In this document: positions 59,169 to 64,000 of the stretch, piece by piece
How the letters are laid out: each line of letters begins with the position of its first letter
How positions within the stretch are numbered: the first letter of the stretch is position 1
Assembly (NCBI RefSeq): GCF_000235365.1
Contig: NC_016449.1
Span: 620,001-684,000 of the forward strand
Direction of reading: 5' to 3'
From: Eremothecium cymbalariae DBVPG#7215
Taxonomy: Eukaryota; Ascomycota; Saccharomycetes; Saccharomycetales; Saccharomycetaceae
Length of the DNA: 64,000 nucleotides
Translations under genes and position numbers: made by a program
Notes under the pieces: generated by a model
Databases searched by the model: none
Told to the model about the DNA's origin: nothing
The model's input: the letters and a program-made list of their open reading frames with translations, nothing else

Positions 59169-61070
59169 ATGTCTATGGAAAACAACTCTTCAAAGTTGAA
59201 AACGAATTTTCGAAGAACTAAAAGGAATAATCAATCGTCGAAAGGCAAACCGAGTGATTCACATCTAGGCAGCGCATGGAAGAAACCTGTAACGAGTGAT
59301 AAATTAACTCAAGGTCAAACCAATGGTTTTGATGAACATGAAGATGAAGAAGGAACTACTTGTTTTATCTGTGCTGATACTTTGAAGTTTGTTGCATTAT
59401 CTCCTTGCAACCATCAGACATGTTTCAAGTGTGCATTTAGACAACGTGCATTATATCAGAAGAACACATGCCTTGTTTGTAGGACTGATCATGAGTATCT
59501 CATATTCACGGATAAACTTGATGCTACTTTTGCGACGATTAAAGAGTCTGAAATTTTTTCCGTTAATAAAAAATATGGTATTAAATTTACTTTATCCAGT
59601 GCCGAAGCAGCAACATTACAATTATTGAAATATGTTTGTCCTTATGGAGATGTAGGCAATACTGACCTGGATTCGTTTAAGAACTATAATGAGCATTTGA
59701 AGAATGAACATAAGAGAATTATCTGCACGATATGTGCGGAAAACAAGAAGGCATTTCCATCGGAATTGGAGATCCTTACGTCTAATCAATTGAAGACGCA
59801 CAATACGTTAGGCGACAAGAGAGGTTTTAAAGGTCACCCGTTGTGTGGTTTCTGCTCTGGACAGAGGTTTTATTCGGATGATGAACTTTATATCCATATG
59901 CGCGAGCGTCACGAAAAGTGTCACATATGTGATCAGATAGATTCTTCTCAACCACAGTATTTTAGAGATTATGATCAATTGTTTAATCACTTCAAGCATT
60001 CTCATTACATCTGCACTGTCAAGTCATGCTTGGATTCCAAATTTGTGGTCTTTAGGGATGATTTGGATTTGCAGGCCCATATTTTAAAAGAACATGGCAA
60101 TATTGCAGGAAACAAGAATAAAATTTCTTTAACTAGTGGCCGCAGATTCCATTCGGAGTTGTCATCCTCGAATCAGAGCTTTTCACGCAGTGTAAATGAG
60201 CAAGCATTTAGTTCTGCACAGGCTACAGGGCTCTCCGGCACGCCATCCAATCAAGATACCCCAGAAATGAAGCTTAGAAGGCTTGAAGAAAGGGCAAGAC
60301 ATTATCTGCACTATTCCCAAAGTTCAATGGAGAGATTTGAACAGATTAACAATAGTTATAGAAGCAATGCGATTACTGCAGTTAGTGTTCAGAAACGCTA
60401 CGAGCAGTTGTTTAATGATCCTCAAGCTGATATTTATTTGTTGATTCGTAACTTTGCAGAAACGTTCTTGGAGGGATCGATTAAGCACAAGGAGTTGTTT
60501 TCAATATACAATTCAGAGCAAGAAAGAAGAGAGCGCCAGATAAAATTCCCACCACTTTCTAGTGAGTCTTGGGATCAGGTTTCTCTTTATGGGGCTAATT
60601 GGCGGAAGACTACACCAAACAAATCTTCAAGTGCATCGAGATTTAACTTTCCTTCATTAAATGACACAGCTAGAGCAAAGTCTCCTCCTGTTAAAAAGGA
60701 AAAGATAGTGAACACATCCTACAAATCTACTCTTACTTCCACCTCATCATCTTCATCAGGAAACACGTTTAATGCTAACACTGACTTCAAACCTACTTAC
60801 TTGAAAAATAAGACTAAAACAGAAAGCAAGCATTTGACGTCCTCCCGAAATTCAGAACTATTCCCCCCATTACCATCTATTGATCCAAAGAAACAGCGTC
60901 CCAAGCCTGTAAACCATGCTTCGATCCCTGATCCTATGCAGTGGGGGAAACCCAAGAAAGATCCAGCCCAGTCAACTAATACAATAGAAGATACACTGCC
61001 CATCAGCGGCAAACAAAAAGGCAAACAAAAAGGCAAACAAAAACAAGTTCTATTTCATTTTGGTATTTAG
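59169..61070 (+). CDS. HEL2: E3 ubiquitin ligase Hel2 (ZNF598 family)
   Basis: Senses collided ribosomes and ubiquitinates 40S proteins to start ribosome-associated quality control. It has 633 residues (S. cerevisiae YDR266C, 639). A C3HC4-type RING lies at about 65-104 (CFICADTLKFVALSPC..CFKC..CLVC). Several C2H2-like zinc fingers follow (CTICAENKKAF, LCGFCSGQRFYSDDELYIHMRERH, CHICDQI..HFKHSH, CTVKSCLDSKFVVFRDDLDLQ..HILKEH). A helical middle region (MKLRRLEERARHYLHYS) and a disordered proline/lysine-rich C-terminus follow, with three KGKQ units from a 12-base tandem repeat (61008-61043). The start is the first of two close ATGs. Confidence 0.94.
   Translation: MSMENNSSKLKTNFRRTKRNNQSSKGKPSDSHLGSAWKKPVTSDKLTQGQTNGFDEHEDEEGTTCFICADTLKFVALSPCNHQTCFKCAFRQRALYQKNTCLVCRTDHEYLIFTDKLDATFATIKESEIFSVNKKYGIKFTLSSAEAATLQLLKYVCPYGDVGNTDLDSFKNYNEHLKNEHKRIICTICAENKKAFPSELEILTSNQLKTHNTLGDKRGFKGHPLCGFCSGQRFYSDDELYIHMRERHEKCHICDQIDSSQPQYFRDYDQLFNHFKHSHYICTVKSCLDSKFVVFRDDLDLQAHILKEHGNIAGNKNKISLTSGRRFHSELSSSNQSFSRSVNEQAFSSAQATGLSGTPSNQDTPEMKLRRLEERARHYLHYSQSSMERFEQINNSYRSNAITAVSVQKRYEQLFNDPQADIYLLIRNFAETFLEGSIKHKELFSIYNSEQERRERQIKFPPLSSESWDQVSLYGANWRKTTPNKSSSASRFNFPSLNDTARAKSPPVKKEKIVNTSYKSTLTSTSSSSSGNTFNANTDFKPTYLKNKTKTESKHLTSSRNSELFPPLPSIDPKKQRPKPVNHASIPDPMQWGKPKKDPAQSTNTIEDTLPISGKQKGKQKGKQKQVLFHFGI
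61008..61043 (+). repeat. 12-base tandem repeat inside HEL2
   Basis: GGCAAACAAAAA repeated three times, coding Gly-Lys-Gln-Lys units near the C-terminus of Hel2. Confidence 0.9.
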
Positions 61071-61156
61071 CTGTACAATTTCTAAACATCTTTCGGGCTA
61101 TAGAAACGTTAGAGTGTAGATTATAATTACATGTAATATCAAATTGCCGGCTACTC

Positions 61157-62194
61157 CTATCTTATTGGCAGGATAGACTGTTTAGAGCAGTGCTGTCTGC
61201 ACAGTGGACATTCGCTACGTTCAGTACACCAATGCATAATGCAATTCCAGCAGAACAGATGTCCACAGGGCAAACAGCTAGGATCAACCATATCTACAAG
61301 ACATAAGATACAACTGCGTGAATGCTCTGGAATCAATGGCAAACATTTAGGGTTACTCAAATCAATGTGTGTAGTGGATTCAGAAGGTATACCCGTCAAA
61401 ACATCATCAGAAGAGGCAACATCATGGTCAGATGATTCCAAATATGATTTCGTCATACTGTTCACACTTGGCAAAACTTTAGCTAGTATTTGCAAAAATA
61501 CAATACCACCTAGTATTCTGTAGCTTCTCGAGCTTGATGTTCTGAATTCTTTTTCATCCTTATTAATATCATGTCCAATAGCATATCGTAGACCAAAAAC
61601 TCGTTTAGATAATTGATAGAACTCGCCTGTGAGATAAAACGCCAATAAATGTATATTTAATATGTTGTCCATGATGTCTTTGAACATCAAGTTGCTGAGG
61701 TAGTTTAAAACAGTGCGTCTTTTGCAGTTAGCATCATCAGCATCATTATCAAGGTACCTCGTCTTGGTATACTTAAACAACTTCGATAGACCATAAGGCA
61801 AAATCGCATAAGATAAAATAAATGCCATTCGCTGCCACTTTTTAACCAACCCTGTGCCTCTTTTATCAACATAGATTAAATCAACATATTCTTCCCCTAA
61901 TGTTCTCTTATTCTTTAAAGTCGTTAATGATAAATATAACAACTTAGCACTGAGAAAAATCTCTTGAGAATATCTATTCCTAAAAAATTGCCCTTTAATA
62001 GCCTTTATAGCATCTTCCAACTTGTTTCCAAGGATAGATTCTATGTAGATATCCTTCTGATGGGCTTGTACTGTAATTGAACGGAGGTTAGTAATTCAAG
62101 AATGAGACATAGAAGCAATATTTCCAAAACAAAAAGAAGACATACCAATACTTGGAGCATCTGCAAAGGGGAATACTTTAGATTCTTCACTCAT
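61157..62194 (-). CDS. PEX10: Peroxisomal RING ubiquitin ligase Pex10 (two exons)
   Basis: Component of the Pex2-Pex10-Pex12 ligase that ubiquitinates the import receptor Pex5. Exon 1 (62146-62194) codes MSEESKVFPFADAPSI plus one base. Exon 2 (61157-62070) continues VQAHQKD, giving 320 residues (S. cerevisiae 337). The join recreates FPFADAPSIVQAHQKD, a conserved Pex10 segment, across the splice. Next come the family motif RTLGEEYVDLIY, membrane segments, FGLRYAIGHDI, and a C-terminal RING (about 270-307: CILCLVDMVDPSCLPCGH..CPLCRQHC) ending QSILPIR. It is convergent with HEL2 (86 bases), as in S. cerevisiae YDR265C-YDR266C. Upstream lies SHE4, divergent. Confidence 0.95.
62071..62145 (-). 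other. PEX10: Spliceosomal intron in PEX10 (75 nt)
   Basis: Donor GTATGT (from 62145), branch TACTAAC (62087-62093), acceptor ATTACAG ending at 62071; phase 1. It splits a valine codon within the conserved N-terminal segment. S. cerevisiae PEX10 lacks it, as far as I recall. Confidence 0.95.
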
Positions 62195-62358
62195 GAGCCC
62201 CAATTTAAACAGTCTATTGATCGAATATGATACTGAGGGTAATGATAGTTGTTTGAATTAAGTTAAAAAACATGCGGGGCTTAATTATGTATGAAAATTA
62301 TTGCCAAATGATCCTCTTCCAAGTTTGCCAGACCTACGAAATAAAGCCGTGATATAAA

Positions 62359-64000
62359 ATGGATATTGATGGACTGTCAAAGGCATTGAAAGGAGATTTG
62401 CGTCTGGAATTGAAGGTCGAGGATTACATTGCATCATTGAATGCCCTTGTGAATGAAACTGACAAGGTCAGAAACGCTGAGGATGTCGAGGAGATTATAA
62501 TTAGGTCGATCAAAGACCATAGTACTTCAAGGGCACATTTTCTTATGATGTTTAAACAAAAGCCTGATAGGTTCTTAGATTTACTTGGTGATCTATCAAG
62601 CAGGGCTATATCAGCAATTGTGGATAGCTTTAAAAGTGTTGATGATACCATTCCACTTATGTTGGAAATTAAGAGAAGAATACGGGCTAAGAAATGCAGA
62701 AGTGACGGTTTGCTCAAGTTGGTTTACCAGTTGTTGGAAAGATATGTATATAAGTTTGAAGATATCGTTTTCTTAGCAGAGGAACTTCCATTTCATCTCG
62801 AGAGTACTGATATCAGGCCATTGGTGCTCCTAATTTTTGCACAGTTGGATAATAAGTATAAGAGGACTTTTAACGAGAAGTTGCTCGATGTTTTCGACAC
62901 GTTGACAATTGAGGCGGATGCAGATCACACTGAATCAATGAATGCTATATTAAATACTTTAAGCGAATTATATCCTGTTCTAACCAATATATGTTCGGAG
63001 GCCTTTCTAAGTGAGGAACTTCAGACAGTCTTGAAAAGAAAGATACTTCGGAACGATTCTTTGATTAAAAAGGGGCTGCAGCTGTTATCCGTAGCATGTA
63101 TTGATGAATCAGTTAGAAAATATATTGCAGAACAATACTTCCCCATAATCGAGGCATCTTTATCAAACAATGAACTAAAATTGCATTCCGCATTGGTTTT
63201 AGTTAAAACCTGGTCATTTAGTAAACTAAAGAATACCAAAGTCAAACAGTTAGGCAACATTTTCATTCAAAATGTTGAATCGAATGATGAAAGGGAACAG
63301 GAAATTGCTGTTGAAGGGTTAGCATATCTAAGTTTAATCTCTTCCGTACGAAATGGCATTCGATCAAACGGAAATGTTTGTTTGGAGTTAGTTCAACTGG
63401 TTGTTGATGAAAAAACTGAGTCTTGCATAATATATGGTATTCTTTCCTTACTTGCAAACTTAAGCACGTTTTCTGATGAGTGTACTCCTGAACAATCCTC
63501 AATTAACTCATTAAAGGCATACGCAGAGCTGAAAAATCCAGTTGTGGAAACTCAAACAGGAAAAGAAGAAGAAGAAGATATTTTTGCCTTTATTGATGAT
63601 TACATCGTCGACTTGCAGGTGATTGGGTCTTTGAGTAACCGTCTAAAGGATTTGATGCCAAGTTGTAGGGACCAATTTGTCAAATTAATTTACAATGCTA
63701 CAAGAAAACGACACTTCATATCTGAATGTGTTAAACAAGGAGCAACAAAGGCATTACTGGGTTACCTTGGAAATATGCCCATTCAAATTCAATTTCGTTT
63801 GTATGCTATAAGGGCCTTGAATAGTATTTTGATCAACACTAATCCCAAACTTCTATTCAATCATTATTCTCCGTTGAGCACCGTGCCGTATTTGTTCGAA
63901 TTGATACCAGGCAGAGATGGAAATGACAATGAGGAGTTATTAAACGCTTTAACCACAAGAGATAGCTATGAAGCATTACTTGCTTTAACGAATTTGGCCG
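62359..64000 (+). CDS. SHE4: UCS-domain myosin chaperone She4 (partial, runs off right edge)
   Basis: Chaperone for type I and V myosins, required in S. cerevisiae for actin-dependent mRNA localisation and endocytosis. 547 codons are visible from ATG 62359; the protein is expected to be near 790, so the C-terminal UCS part is partly missing. The frame is continuous armadillo-like helical repeats (VKEDYIASLN-type start after MDIDGLSKALKGDLRLELK), with an acidic KEEEEDIFAFIDDYI linker before DLMPSCRDQFVKLIYNATRKRHFISECVKQGA and LNSILINTNPKLLF, both typical of She4. In S. cerevisiae SHE4 (YOR035C) neighbours AKR2, the paralogue of AKR1 beside PEX10, so the ancestral order fits. Confidence 0.9.
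   Translation, partial: MDIDGLSKALKGDLRLELKVEDYIASLNALVNETDKVRNAEDVEEIIIRSIKDHSTSRAHFLMMFKQKPDRFLDLLGDLSSRAISAIVDSFKSVDDTIPLMLEIKRRIRAKKCRSDGLLKLVYQLLERYVYKFEDIVFLAEELPFHLESTDIRPLVLLIFAQLDNKYKRTFNEKLLDVFDTLTIEADADHTESMNAILNTLSELYPVLTNICSEAFLSEELQTVLKRKILRNDSLIKKGLQLLSVACIDESVRKYIAEQYFPIIEASLSNNELKLHSALVLVKTWSFSKLKNTKVKQLGNIFIQNVESNDEREQEIAVEGLAYLSLISSVRNGIRSNGNVCLELVQLVVDEKTESCIIYGILSLLANLSTFSDECTPEQSSINSLKAYAELKNPVVETQTGKEEEEDIFAFIDDYIVDLQVIGSLSNRLKDLMPSCRDQFVKLIYNATRKRHFISECVKQGATKALLGYLGNMPIQIQFRLYAIRALNSILINTNPKLLFNHYSPLSTVPYLFELIPGRDGNDNEELLNALTTRDSYEALLALTNLA

Overview
This window is nuclear DNA of a budding yeast (Saccharomycetaceae), most likely a species that never went through the whole-genome duplication (Kluyveromyces/Lachancea/Zygosaccharomyces type; I cannot fix the genus). 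Three things support this. Nearly every protein has a clear S. cerevisiae counterpart. The introns carry GTATGT and TACTAAC signals. The gene order interleaves pairs of S. cerevisiae duplicated blocks: YNL009-YNL014 with YLR247-YLR250 on the left, and YDR341-YDR349 with YHR091-YHR100 on the right. All matches to S. cerevisiae genes are from memory of the families, not from a search.

Layout. 1-20.8 kb: NADP-isocitrate dehydrogenase (cut by the left edge), PYP1-like HAD phosphatase, YNL011C-like CofD/YvcK-fold protein, SSP120, a FAR1/Rbf1-like zinc-finger protein, SPO1, translation elongation factor 3, the Rck2 kinase and the SNF2/RING protein IRC20. 20.8-23.8 kb: an accessory island with tRNA-Leu(CAA), a divergent tRNA-His(GTG), decayed LTR-like repeats and a small secreted cysteine-containing ORF. 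It lies exactly where the ScXII/XIV-type gene order changes to the ScIV/VIII type. 23.8-32.7 kb: two hexose transporter genes flanking a single arginyl-tRNA synthetase gene that appears to make both the cytosolic and the mitochondrial enzyme, then a relic of a third transporter. 33-59 kb: SVF1, MRP1, PAL1, SFB3, YPS7, the very large TRA1, a four-helix membrane protein I do not recognise, and GEP4. 59-64 kb: HEL2, PEX10 and SHE4 (cut by the right edge), from another ancestral block.

Four protein genes (SPO1, RCK2, PAL1, PEX10) have spliceosomal introns that simple ORF calling misses. In each, I placed the intron by splice signals plus restored agreement with the family N-terminus. IRC20 has an apparent frameshift at a nine-A run that removes a conserved-looking C-terminal tail. 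The genes are ordinary monocistronic eukaryotic units. Functional themes are sugar uptake, translation and mRNA surveillance (eEF3, ArgRS, Hel2, Mrp1), secretion (Ssp120, Sfb3, Yps7), and chromatin/DNA repair (Tra1, Irc20). No phage, CRISPR or bacterial-type system is present. The least explained parts are the island at 21-23.7 kb, the membrane protein at 57.5 kb, and the 2.3-kb gap before TRA1.
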